A stretch of 47,503 bases of DNA from Chara braunii (Eukaryota; Streptophyta; Charophyceae; Charales; Characeae): contig BFEA01000022.1 in the NCBI GenBank assembly GCA_003427395.1, forward strand, positions 2,378,814 to 2,426,316, written 5' to 3'. This document shows, piece after piece, positions 20,050-29,869 of the stretch. Both the position numbers and the translations under genes were made by a program. The notes beneath the pieces were generated by a model. That model worked only from the letters and a program-made list of their open reading frames with translations, had not been told where the DNA came from and ran no database searches. Position 1 is the first letter of the stretch. Each line of letters opens with the position of its first letter.

Positions 20050-21326
20050 GCGATACAAGATTGGGTTACAACCTGCTGCGCTGAAGATACCGCTACAGCG
20101 AGAGAGAGAGAGAGAGAGGGAGAGATGAGCGATACAAGTTTGGTTGTCACTTACCTGTGAAACGTGCCGTGCAGTCCCACGAAGGAGGAAGAAGGCGGCC
20201 ATAGCCGCGGAGCGTCATCACGGAGTAACGAAGGAGAAAGAGGACGGAGGAGGGACCGAGGAGAGAGAAAGAGGAAGTAGAGAAGGAGGAAGAAGGAGAC
20301 ATCGAGGTGGAAGACAGACATAGCTGAGGGTGAAAAAAAAAAAAAAAAAAAAAAAAAAGAAAGGAAGAAGGTGAAGGAAAGGGGAGAAGGAGATAAGGGT
20401 GGCGAAGAGGAAGGTGCCGACAGCCATAGCCGAGGTGGAGAGTTGACCGGAGGGTTGATCGGAGGGTTGACCGGGCGTTGACCGGAAGGTTGACCGGGGT
20501 GTTGATCGGGGTCTTACCGCGTTGACCAAGCGTTGACCGAAGAGTTGACCGGCGCGGTTGACCAAGACTTTGACCAAGCTGGAGTTGGTAATATCTCGCC
20601 AAGCCCTAGCCTGCCCCCTCACCCTGTGGATGTGCACTCACCCTGCGGTACTTGCTGAGTCCGAGTCTGTTTGTCTCGTCTTTCTGCATCGAGTCTCTTC
20701 TGTCCTAAGTGGTAGTACTCTGTGGATGAAGGATAGGGCCTGGATGACGAAACCCCCACTTGACCTTGTAGAGCTAATAACGTGTCTAATCTCACTGTCC
20801 CGGGGGGCCTAACCCTCCCAAGGACCGGTGCTGACCGGCGGGACGCGGATTGGGCGTGGCACGGTGGGCTTGAACGGCGGAGTTGCGGGCTGACACACCA
20901 GGCAGTCTTAAGTATTGAGGGCCTTGTTGACCCAAACACCTACCGGATCTAGTAAGGCTAAAGGCCGTGTCTGACGACTCGACTGTCCCGGGGGACATGA
21001 ACCCCCCCAAGGACCGGTATAGACCGGCGGGCTGCTCGGTGTGGCACGGTAGGCCCGAAAGGCTGAGTTGTGGGCTGTTGCAACAGGCAGAACCAAGCTG
21101 ATCACGTCGTTCTGACTACGACGTTAAAAAATTCCTGAGGAGTTACGGGGGATCTCCTTAAATGCCTCCTGATCAGCCATTGGTTCAGTAGTGACAGCGA
21201 TAGTGTAAGTCGACCATAGCTGCCAGGGTTCTATACGAGCCCTGTGGTCCTTAGAGAGTCAGTTTGTCAGTGGTTTGGGTAGGTCTACGTGGTGAGGAGT
21301 GGGACATTGCCGTGCACCTGAACACC
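19830..21326 (+). repeat. Leader of family-X copy A (GA tract, W-box array, tandem duplication)
   Basis: This long non-coding leader lies between the PBS and gag. It contains GA tracts (19979-20046, 20098-20116), a poly-A run (20333-20358), the TTGACC array (20441-20578), and a diverged tandem pair of about 165 bp (about 20761-20915 and 20925-21085) around GGACCGGT and GACCGGCGGG. CCATAGC motifs recur through it. The leader at 35850-37148 shows the same order. Confidence 0.7.
20441..20578 (+). repeat. Array of about 12 TTGACC (W-box-like) units, copy A leader
   Basis: About ten TTGACC and two TTGATC hexamers occur at 10-14-bp spacing, usually as GTTGACCGG or TTGACCAA. TTGAC[CT] is the binding core of plant WRKY factors. 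A matching array of ten units lies at 36440-36553 in copy B. A role in transcription or RNA packaging is inference. Confidence 0.7.
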
Positions 21327-21900
21327 ATGGACGACTACCCCATGTACGGTTTGCTTGTGGGGTTCTCCCTTTGGGGGACCCTTTGGCGTTTCATTTTCCC
21401 ATTGGGATTCTGGAACACATTTTCGTGTAGGGTAGAGACCAAGGGTGATACGACCACCCACCCCTGCACACCTGAAGAAGAGGCCAAGGCCGCCGCGATC
21501 CTGAAGGAGAGGAGAGAGAAGAAGGAGGCCAAGAAGAAGGCCTTGTTGGAGGCGCAGGCGGCAAAGTTGAAGACGATAGAGGAGGAGAGGCTGAAGAAAG
21601 AAGAAGAAGCGAAGTTAAAGGAAGTTGAAGAGGAAGAAGAAGAAGTAGAAGAGGAGCCACTGGAGAGGGGAAGGAGAGGTAACAGAGGGGAGTCCAGTGA
21701 GACCAAGGAAGACTTGATGGAGAAGAAGATTACGGAGTGGGTCGCAGGACTAACCCTGGGAGAGGATGAGGAGGCGTTGATGTATGTGCCCAGGGATGAG
21801 CAGGCGGCGGCCGTGCAAGAGTGGGAAGCATAGGAAGACCCACTCAAGCGGCAAGTGTTGGAGGATGAAAGAGGAAATGAAGGAGAGCCCCCCAGATAGC
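21327..21900 (+). pseudogene. Family-X copy A gag N-terminal part
   Basis: The ATG at 21327 stands in a good context (ACCATGG) that is also found at the gag start of copy B (37149). The protein starts MDDYPMYG, has a hydrophobic segment (GFWNTF), then a long charged coiled coil rich in Glu/Lys/Ala (about residues 50-125). A conserved tail WVAGLTLGEDEE..MYVPRDEQ matches WVVNLSLGEEEE..MYVPREEQ in copy B. A TAG at 21831 interrupts the frame. The rest of the element is missing: the minus-strand LTR begins 120 bp further on. Confidence 0.65.
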
Positions 21901-22023
21901 AGACAGGGCCAAGAAGCCAAACATCGGGTAGTCGTTCATGTCGAGGGTCAGCACAAGTAAATTGACACCGCCTCCTCACCACTTAGACCTACACCTCAAC
22001 ACTTACACAAATCTCAATCTAAA

Positions 22024-22835
22024 TGCAATCAGACTCGCTTTCTTTTCCACTTCGCATACATGCAAACAAATGGGGATTCACACTGGCGCAGCGCGCCCAC
22101 TCAAAGCTCAGAGATATGGAAAACGAGAACACAGTTCATATGCAAAATCGCTTCTTCAAACTATGGCGCTACGGTGCTTGCACACCCAACTCTCGTCACT
22201 GTGTCCAACACCACCGTTCGCACATACTCAACTTTGGATCACCCTGAATACTCCACGCACTTCCCTCTCATACACACACACAGTAAAGCCTATCTTCCTC
22301 CTACAGCGACTATGGCCGCTCTACTACTACTGATTATGACTACGTTGTCTCTCTTCAGCCCACTTCGACTTCGGGCGACCTGCAGACCACATCGCACAAG
22401 ACGCTGTAGCAGCGCTTCCACATGGCTTACGCAGCGAATGAATGAATTGTTGGGCGCTGCTTTTTTATTTATACCTTCGTTTGCTGCTGGTCTGCCCCTT
22501 TCCACCAGGCCCTTGGTGTGCACAGTCCCACACAGTACTTGCTTGACCGGACTGAGGGTGACTGGGACTGGTACCACTGACTGCATGAGGTTGCGTTGCC
22601 GACTCAACGTAGTTGGACCTGCGACTCACCTACATACCTCTAGCCTAGCAGTTTCGACCTCTACACAACTATGACCCCCACTCGACAGACCTACAGATCG
22701 AACCTCTACAACTACACAGACCTACGACAGACATCAACCAACTACCGAAACACAGGTCGCGGGTTCAATGGTAAGGTCTAGGGATCGAACTGTAGGGCCC
22801 GCATCTGTGATTGCAAAAACGTGAAAACCGTTTCA
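22024..22835 (-). repeat. LTR of family-X element, copy C (minus strand, 3' LTR)
   Basis: Read on the minus strand it starts TGAAACGGTTTTCACG at 22835 and ends GATTGCA at 22024, the same borders as LTRs A and B. TATAAAT lies at 22473-22467. No primer-binding site follows the end, and an integrase tail lies just upstream on the minus strand, so it is a 3' LTR. GGCCGGCGGGAG directly before its start could be the polypurine tract. Length 812 bp. Confidence 0.85.
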
Positions 22836-22954
22836 CTCCCGCCGGCCTAAATTCGAGGTCCTCCAAGAATACTTCAGTCTAAGGCAGGACCTTTACCTTT
22901 CTTGTCTCTTTTGTAAGCTCGGACTATGTCGGGAGCTGTCTCTAGAAGTTATGT

Positions 22955-23690
22955 TCACGTGAACCAGCGGTCGTCTTCCGGCTCTTGAAAGGAAAATCTG
23001 ACTTTGTACTCTTTCTGTGGACGACGTCTACCTCGTGTCCTGAAGACATCCTCACCTACTATACCATCAATGTTGTATCTTTCGTCCATATCCGGAGGGA
23101 TCATGGATCTTCGTGATGGAAGTTGTTGAGTTGTGACACAAGGCAACAACTTTGACGCATGGAATACTGGGTAGGTGTGGAGGTGTGTTGGAATCTCAAT
23201 AGTATAGGACGGTTCATCCTCTTCGCCCTTGGCTTCTAAGACTGGCCACGGTCCTCTATACGCAGGCAGTAACTTCTGTGAGATGTTCTCCTCATGAGCG
23301 AACTCTTTTGACTTGACGGAGACTAAGTCGCCTACTTGAAACTGTGAGGGGCGACGGTGCTTGTTAGCTTGCTCTATCATTATGTGGTGGGCTTTCCTGA
23401 GGTTATTTACAATGGTAGCTAACTCTTTCTTGTGCTGTATCGCAAACTCTTGTGTGCCGGGCGGTAGCCTCTGAATCTGATCCCGGTTAAGTCCCTCAAA
23501 TGGTATGCGCGGTCTAAAGGACTTGTGCAGTTCGTTGGGAGTGCAACATGTGGCTAAGTGCACGTTGTTATTGTATGCACTAGCTACCTTTGGAAACATC
23601 TCATCCCAATTGATCTGGTCGGGCATAATGTACATTCTAAGAATTTGTTGCAGGAGTTTGTTCATCTATGACCGTTGTAGGGCCAAACCC
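22955..23690 (-). pseudogene. Family-X copy C integrase C-terminal part
   Basis: This 236-codon minus-strand frame begins just after the catalytic Glu region of a gypsy integrase (MNKLLQQILRMYI). It continues with SAYNNNVHLATCCTPNEL, the GKO-type block FQVGDLVSVKSKEF, AYRGPWPVLEAKG and TYPVFHASKLLP. It ends in a chromodomain-like tail (RRRPQKEYKVRFSF) at about residues 215-230, which may guide insertion towards particular chromatin. The DDE core is absent, so the element is truncated on this side. It stands 120 bp from its 3' LTR at 22835. Confidence 0.82.
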
Positions 23691-23699
23691 CGGTAGACT

Positions 23700-24770
23700 T
23701 TCGAGCCTTAGTCGACCCCACTGCGGGTCCATTTGGCTCGGCCCGCCCACGCTCATCTCAGGGCGCTGGCCATTCGTCCCAGGGTCACCCCCACCTAGTG
23801 CTTTGAGATGGATGGGGGTGGGCCGTCGCGTGAGAGAGCTTTGACATTGGGGATGTAGCTCAGCCCTCACGCCGGGTGGTAGTCTCGCTGGTCATTCCGC
23901 AACGCTGACTTTTTTTTATATTCTTGGTTGTGTTCTCAGGCAATTGCTCTTTCCAATACGCAGGCAGTCCAAGATTTCTTTGAGAGTTTCTCTTCTCTTG
24001 TGCGCAAGCTAAGCGTCATCCTTGGGCCGCGCACCATTTCCCTAAGCATAGTGATCCTACGGCGTCATCAGGGTGCGGCGATGTCGTCCTTCCCCTCGCC
24101 TCTACACACCCGTCGGGTCTCATACATCTCATTCAATCCCATTGACGCAGGCCCCTTAGTCTTTTCGGGGCCTTCACATGCATGCACACACAACTTCACA
24201 TTTCCTCTGCCAAGATCGCACTCCATTTTCTCATTCACACTCCAAGTTTCAAACGCGAAGGCCATTTCCATAGATTGGCTTTAAGCTAAGGGTCTCAGAG
24301 CCCCTTTGCCCTTCTTCCCTTTTCCCTTTGCCGCCCGGTTCCTCCCGGCCCTACTCCGCTCAAGGCATTCCTAGCCTCCACTCACCTGCACAGTCCCACA
24401 CAAGTGAAGATCCATACAATTCCCCATTGAGGTCAACACATAGCCCTTCCCACATGCCTATCTTTCCACGTTCTTTGGCCACTCTTTGTTCCTTCTCTTT
24501 TGCTCAATCAGCCCACACTCTTCTCATAGTCATGCAATCGAGGAAATTGTTGAGTCAAACTGACCTTGCTTCCAATTATACTTTCTCCTGGATTCCGCCT
24601 CTTTTAAAACCTTTTCCAAACTTCCTTTCCTATGCCTTCTTGGTGGCACAAGGGACCGGCTACCCTTCCCTTGCCCTCTTTCTCCACCAAGTGAGGTCTG
24701 ATCTCTTTTTACCGTTCGCACCCTGGCAATGTAGCAAGTGAGAGGAGAAGGGTTAGTCATATGCCAAGTG
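23700..24770. other. Non-coding stretch, no gene recognised
   Basis: No conserved protein motif is seen. GGGGATGTAGCTCAG at 23849-23863 equals the 5' end of a nuclear Ala tRNA, but the rest of a tRNA does not follow. Pyrimidine-rich sequence fills 24290-24720. Confidence 0.45.
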
Positions 24771-24777
24771 AGGGAAA

Positions 24778-24824
24778 GAGAGAGAGAGGGCAAGGCGAAG
24801 AGAGAGAGAGAGAGGAGTGGGAGA

Positions 24825-24874
<50 letters not shown>
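24778..24874. repeat. (GA)-rich microsatellite
   Basis: Interrupted then pure GA repeat, directly before the satellite block. Confidence 0.9.
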
Positions 24875-24878
<4 letters not shown>

Positions 24879-24959
24879 TTCTAATCCTAATCAAATCATC
24901 ACCCCGTAGTAGCAGCCAAATGCCGGTCACCCATCCCATAGCGAAAGATTAACTACGCA

Positions 24960-27900
24960 TGAACCGGAGCACCTTGATCATACATGAACTTAACAATAAG
25001 AAGGTTGAGCTTGTGAAAAGTATGTGCACATAAAAAAAATCAACTAAGTACGGACCGGAACATCACAACACACATGAACTTGACAATGAGGAGCTAGAAC
25101 TAGTGAAAGGCACTTGCACATGGAGGAGAGATCAACTAAGTATGAATCAAACCATCACAACCTTCATGAACTTGACAATGAGAAGCTTGAACTAGTGAAG
25201 GCCACATGCACATGGAGGAAAGATCAACTAAGTATGAGCCGGAGCATCACAACACACATGCACTTGACAATGAGAAGCTAGAACTAGTGAAAAGCACATG
25301 CACATAGAGGAGAGATCACTTAAGTATGAACCGGAACATCACAACACACATGAACTTGATAATGAGAAATAGAATTAGTGAAAGGCACATGCACATGGAG
25401 GAGGGATCAACTAAATATGAACCGGAACATTACAACACACATGAACTTGACAATGAGGGGATTGAACTAGTGAAAAGGCACATGCACATGGAGGAGAGAT
25501 CAACTCAGTGTGAACCGGAACATCACAACACATGTGAACTTGACAACGAGGTGCTAGAGCTAGTGAAAAGCACATGCACATAGAGGAGAGATGAACTAAG
25601 TACGAACCGGAACATCACAAAACACACATGAACTTGACAATGAGAAGAACTAGTGTGACACACATGCACATAGAGGAGAGATGAACTAAGTGTGAACTGG
25701 AACATCACAACACATGTGAAATTGACAATGAGGAGCTAGAGCTAGTGAAAAGCACATGCACATAAAGGAGAGCACAAGCACAAAACACACATGAACTTGA
25801 CAATGAGATAAGCAACTAAGTATGAACCGGAACATCACAACACTCACGAAGTTGACAATGAGAAGATTGAACCAGTGGAAAACACGTGCACATGGAGGAA
25901 AGAGCAACTAAGTATGAAACAGGCACACTACAACACTCACGATCTTGACAATGGTAAGATTGAACTAGTGAGGGGCACATGCACATGGAGGAAAGATCGA
26001 CTAAGTATGAAACAGACACACTACAACACTCACGACCTTGACAATGAGAAGATTGAACTAGTGAGGGGCACATGCACATAGAGGAAAGAAACAACTAAGT
26101 ATGAACCGGAACACTACAATGCACATGGCCTTGACAATGAGAAGATTGAACTAGTGAAAAGCACATGCACATAGAGGAAGGAGCAACTAAGTATGAACCG
26201 GAACATCACAACACTCACGAACTTGACAATGGGAAGATTGAACCAATGAAAAGCACATGCACCGGCAGGAAAGCTCCACTAAGTATGAACCGGAACACTA
26301 CAACACTCACGATCTTGATAATGGGAAGATTGAACAAATCAAGAGCACATGAACAAGGAGAAAAAATCAACTAAGCACGAACCGGGGCACTACAACACTC
26401 AGGAACTTGACAATGAGAAGATCGAACCAGTGAAAGGCACATGCACATGTAGGAGAGATCAACTAAATATGAACCGGAACATTACTTGACAATGAGGAGA
26501 TTGAACTAGTGAAAAGGCACATGCACATGGAGAAAAAATCAACTAAGTGTGAACCGGAACATCACAAAACATGTGAACCTGACAATGAGAAGCTAGAGCT
26601 AGTGAAAAGCACATGCACATAGAGAAGAGATCAACTAAGTATGAACCGGAACATCATAAAACACACATGAACTTGACAATGAGAAGTTGAAACTAGTGAA
26701 AGGCACATGCACATAGAGGAGAGATCAACCACGTATGAATCAGAACATTACAACACACATGAACTAGACAATGGGAAGCTAGAACTGGTGAAAAACGCAT
26801 GCACATGAAGGAAAGATCAACTAAGTATGAACAGAAACATTACAACACTCACGAACTTGACAATGTGAAGATTGAACTAGTGAAGGGCACATGCACATGG
26901 AGGAAAAGATCAACTAAGTATGAGCCGGGACACTACAACACCCACGAACTTGAGAGTGTGAAGATTGAACTAGTGAAAGGTACATGCATATGGAGGAAAG
27001 ATCGACTAAGTATGAAACCGGCACACTTCAACACTCACGAACTTGACAATGTGAAGATTGAACTAGTGAGGGGCACATGCACATGTAGGAAAGAGCAACT
27101 AAGTATGAACCGGAACCTCACAACACACATGAACTTGACAATGAGAAGATTGAATTAGTGAAAAGCACATGCACATAGAGGAAAGAAGCAACTAAGTATA
27201 AACCGGAACACCACTACACCCACGAACATGACAATGGGAAGGTTGAACCAATGAAAAGCCCATGCACATGGAGGAAAGATCAACTAATTATGAACCGTAA
27301 CACTACAACACTCACGAACTTGACAATAAGAAGATTGAACCAATTGAAAGCACATGCACATGTAGGAAAGAGCAACTAAGTATGAATCGGAACATCACAA
27401 CATGGAAGGCACATGCACATGGAGAAAATATCAACTAAATATGAACCGGAACATCACAACACTCACGATCTTGACAATGGGAAGATTGAACCAATGAAAA
27501 GCACATGCACACGGAGGAAAGCTCAACTAAGCACGAACCGGAACCTTACAATACTCACGAACTTGACAATGAGAAGATCGAACCAATGGAAAGCACATGC
27601 ACATGTAGGAAAGAGCAACTAAGTATGAACTGGAACATCACAACACGCATGAACTTGACAATATGAAGATTGAACTAGTGAAAGGCACATGCACATTAAG
27701 GAAAGCTCAACTAAGCACGAACCGGAACACTACAACACTCACGAACTTGATAATGAGAAGATCGAACCAACGGAAAGCACATGCACATGGAGGAAAGAGC
27801 AACTAAGTATGAACCGGAACACTACAACACTCACGAACTTGACAAGGAGAAGATTGAACCAATGGAAAACATATGCACATATAGGAAAGAACAGTATGAA

Positions 27901-28080
27901 CCGGAACATCACAACACACATGAACAATGAGAAGATTGAACTAATGGAAAGCACATGCACATGGAGAAAAGATCAACTAAGTATGAACCGGAACATCACA
28001 ACACTCATGATCTTGACAATGGAAAGATTGAACCAATGAAAAACACATGCACACGGGGAAAGTTCAATCACACGCACACG
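24960..28080. repeat. Satellite array 1, unit about 92 bp, some 33 copies
   Basis: The unit runs roughly AAGTATGAACCGGAACATC, ACAACACACATGAACTTGAC, AATGAGAAGATTGAACTAGT, GAAAGGCACATGCACATGGA, then GGAGAGATCAACT, about 92 bp with copies from about 88 to 94 bp. The copies are clearly diverged and no higher-order pattern was worked out. Open frames arise because the unit has few stops. They change frame from unit to unit because 92 is not a multiple of three, so I do not call a protein. Confidence 0.92.
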
Positions 28081-28099
28081 AAGGAAAGCTCAAAGCTCA

Positions 28100-28410
28100 A
28101 CTAAGTGTGAGTTGGTATGTCATCAGTGTGAGAGTTGAGTCATGCATGTGAGTGGAACTTGCTCAAACACATGTCCATGGTTCATGAATGCAACCAAGTT
28201 TTGAACCGGAATGTCGTCATGTGAGAGTTTAGCCATGCACGTGAGTGAGACTTGCTCAAACACATGTCCATGGCTCATGAACGCAACCAAGTTCGAAACG
28301 GAATGTCATCATGTGAGAGTTGAGCCATGCACGTGAGTGAGACTTGCTCAAACACATGTTCATGGCTCATGAATGCAACCAAGTTTGAACGGAATGTCAT
28401 CGTCTACTAT
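28100..28410. repeat. Satellite array 2, unit about 92 bp, three copies
   Basis: Three units share GTGAGAGTTGAGCCATGCAC, GTGAGTGAGACTTGCTCAAA, CACATGTCCATGGCTCATGA and GCAACCAAGTT. The joint GAACCGGAATGTC recalls GAACCGGAACATC of array 1, so the arrays are probably related. Confidence 0.85.
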
Positions 28411-28439
28411 GTGAGTGGAAAACACAAGCTAGGCTAGTC

Positions 28440-29300
28440 AAAAACCCAAGTCTTGAGCATGAGATCATCCATAGAAGAATCGGAGCACTACCTACTAGTG
28501 TGAGAGTGAAAAACAAGAGTTTGAGTAACCCAAATCACAAGAGTTGAACATGAGATTATCCATAGAAGAATCGGAATACTACCTACTAGTGTGTGAGTGA
28601 AAAACAAGAGTTTAAGTAGCCCAAATCACAAGAGTTGAACATGAGATCATCCACAGAAGAATCGGAACACAACCTACTAGTGTGTGAGTGAGAAACAAGA
28701 GTTTGAGCAACCCAAATCACAAGAGTTGAACATGAGATCATCCATAGAAGAATCGGAGCACTACCTACTAGTGTGTGAGTGAAAAACAAGAGTTTGAGTA
28801 NNNNNNNNNNNNNNNNNNNNNNNNNNNNNNNNNNNNNNNNNNNNNNNNNNNNNNNNNNNNNNNNNNNNNNNNNNNNNNNNNNNNNNNNNNNNNNNNNNNN
28901 NNNNNNNNNNNNNNNNNNNNNNNNNNNNNNNNNNNNNNNNNNNNNNNNNNNNNNNNNNNNNNNNNNNNNNNNNNNNNNNNNNNNNNNNNNNNNNNNNNNN
29001 NNNNNNNNNNNNNNNNNNNNNNNNNNNNNNNNNNNNNNNNNNNNNNNNNNNNNNNNNNNNNNNNNNNNNNNNNNNNNNNNNNNNNNNNNNNNNNNNNNNN
29101 NNNNNNNNNNNNNNNNNNNNNNNNNNNNNNNNNNNNNNNNNNNNNNNNNNNNNNNTCCATAGAAGAATCGGAGCACTACCTACTAGTGTGTGAGTGAAAA
29201 ACAAGAGTTTGAGTAACCCAAATCACAAGAGTTGAACATGAGATCATCCAACGAAGAATCGGAACACTACCTACTAGTGTGTGAGTGAAAAATAAGACTT
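28440..29300. repeat. Satellite array 3, unit 91 bp, with 355-N gap
   Basis: The units repeat exactly every 91 bp before the gap (GAGTTGAACATGAG at 28541, 28632 and 28723) and resume after it (29229). N fills 28801-29155. The offset across the gap is not a multiple of 91, so the gap length is nominal. The unit contains ATCATCCATAGAAGAATCGG, CACTACCTACTAGTG and GAGTGAAAAACAAGAG. Confidence 0.92.
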
Positions 29301-29312
29301 CGAGTAGCCCAA

Positions 29313-29425
29313 TAAGAAGAAGACGAAGAAGAAGGAGGAGAAGAAGAAGAAGAAGAAGAGGAGGAGGAAGAAAAAGAAGAGGAAGAAGTAGAAGAAGGGG
29401 AAGAAGAAGAAAAGGAAGAAGCACC
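29313..29425. repeat. (GAA/GAG)n low-complexity purine tract
   Basis: Purine-only sequence of GAA, GAG and AAG triplets, immediately right of satellite 3. Its minus-strand Leu-rich frame is an artefact. Confidence 0.9.
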
Positions 29426-29439
29426 CTCTTCCTTCCACT

Positions 29440-29860
29440 CACCATGTTAATGTCTTGGAGATGGAGTCTCAATCTTGATGAGGCTTTCTCCTCCTTGCAC
29501 AAAACACCTTCTTGGTTATGGCCTCCTTCTTCTTTAAGCCTCTCTCCTTCCTCTCTCACTTTCTCCCAAGTTACCACAAGCTCCAATCACCATAGCTACG
29601 GAGTCCTCCCCTGTAGGAGGGCAAATGAGACTCCCTTCATCCTCTCTTTCTTCCTCACACCCAGGGGGCTATGGCGGATCACCTCCCTAGGGCCAGCCTC
29701 ACTACCACTAGTCTCTATAGCTCTTCTCCCTAGCTCATGGCCTCCATCAAACTCCTAAACTGACATGGGTTACCCTCTCCTCTCTCCAAGTGAAAGAGTG
29801 TTCCTATTAACTCATTGGGCAGTATGGGCACTCCTCATGCAATTGTGAAAGTGGCGGACT
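29440..29860. other. Unassigned stretch, no gene recognised
   Basis: An ORF crosses it on each strand, but neither shows a motif or family resemblance. Confidence 0.4.
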
Positions 29861-29869
29861 GAATTCCCA

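Noticed and set aside
22290-22607. Minus-strand 105-codon ORF
   Set aside because: It lies wholly within the family-X LTR and is incidental.
23849-23863. 15-nt match to the 5' end of a nuclear Ala tRNA
   Set aside because: The anticodon arm, T arm and 3' acceptor strand do not follow, so no tRNA or SINE head can be supported.
24030-24090. Hammerhead ribozyme on the minus strand (CTGATGA followed by GAAA)
   Set aside because: The sequence between the two core motifs does not form a convincing stem II and no matching stem I/III was found.
24960-28080. CRISPR-like or protein-coding tandem array
   Set aside because: Units are contiguous with no unique spacers, the organism is a eukaryote, and the 92-bp period shifts the reading frame each unit; it is a satellite.
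28586-29204. Open frames through the N gap
   Set aside because: Most of their length is undetermined sequence inside satellite 3.
29285-29758. 157-codon ORF beside satellite 3
   Set aside because: Its first third is a GAA/GAG purine tract and the rest shows no recognisable motif.
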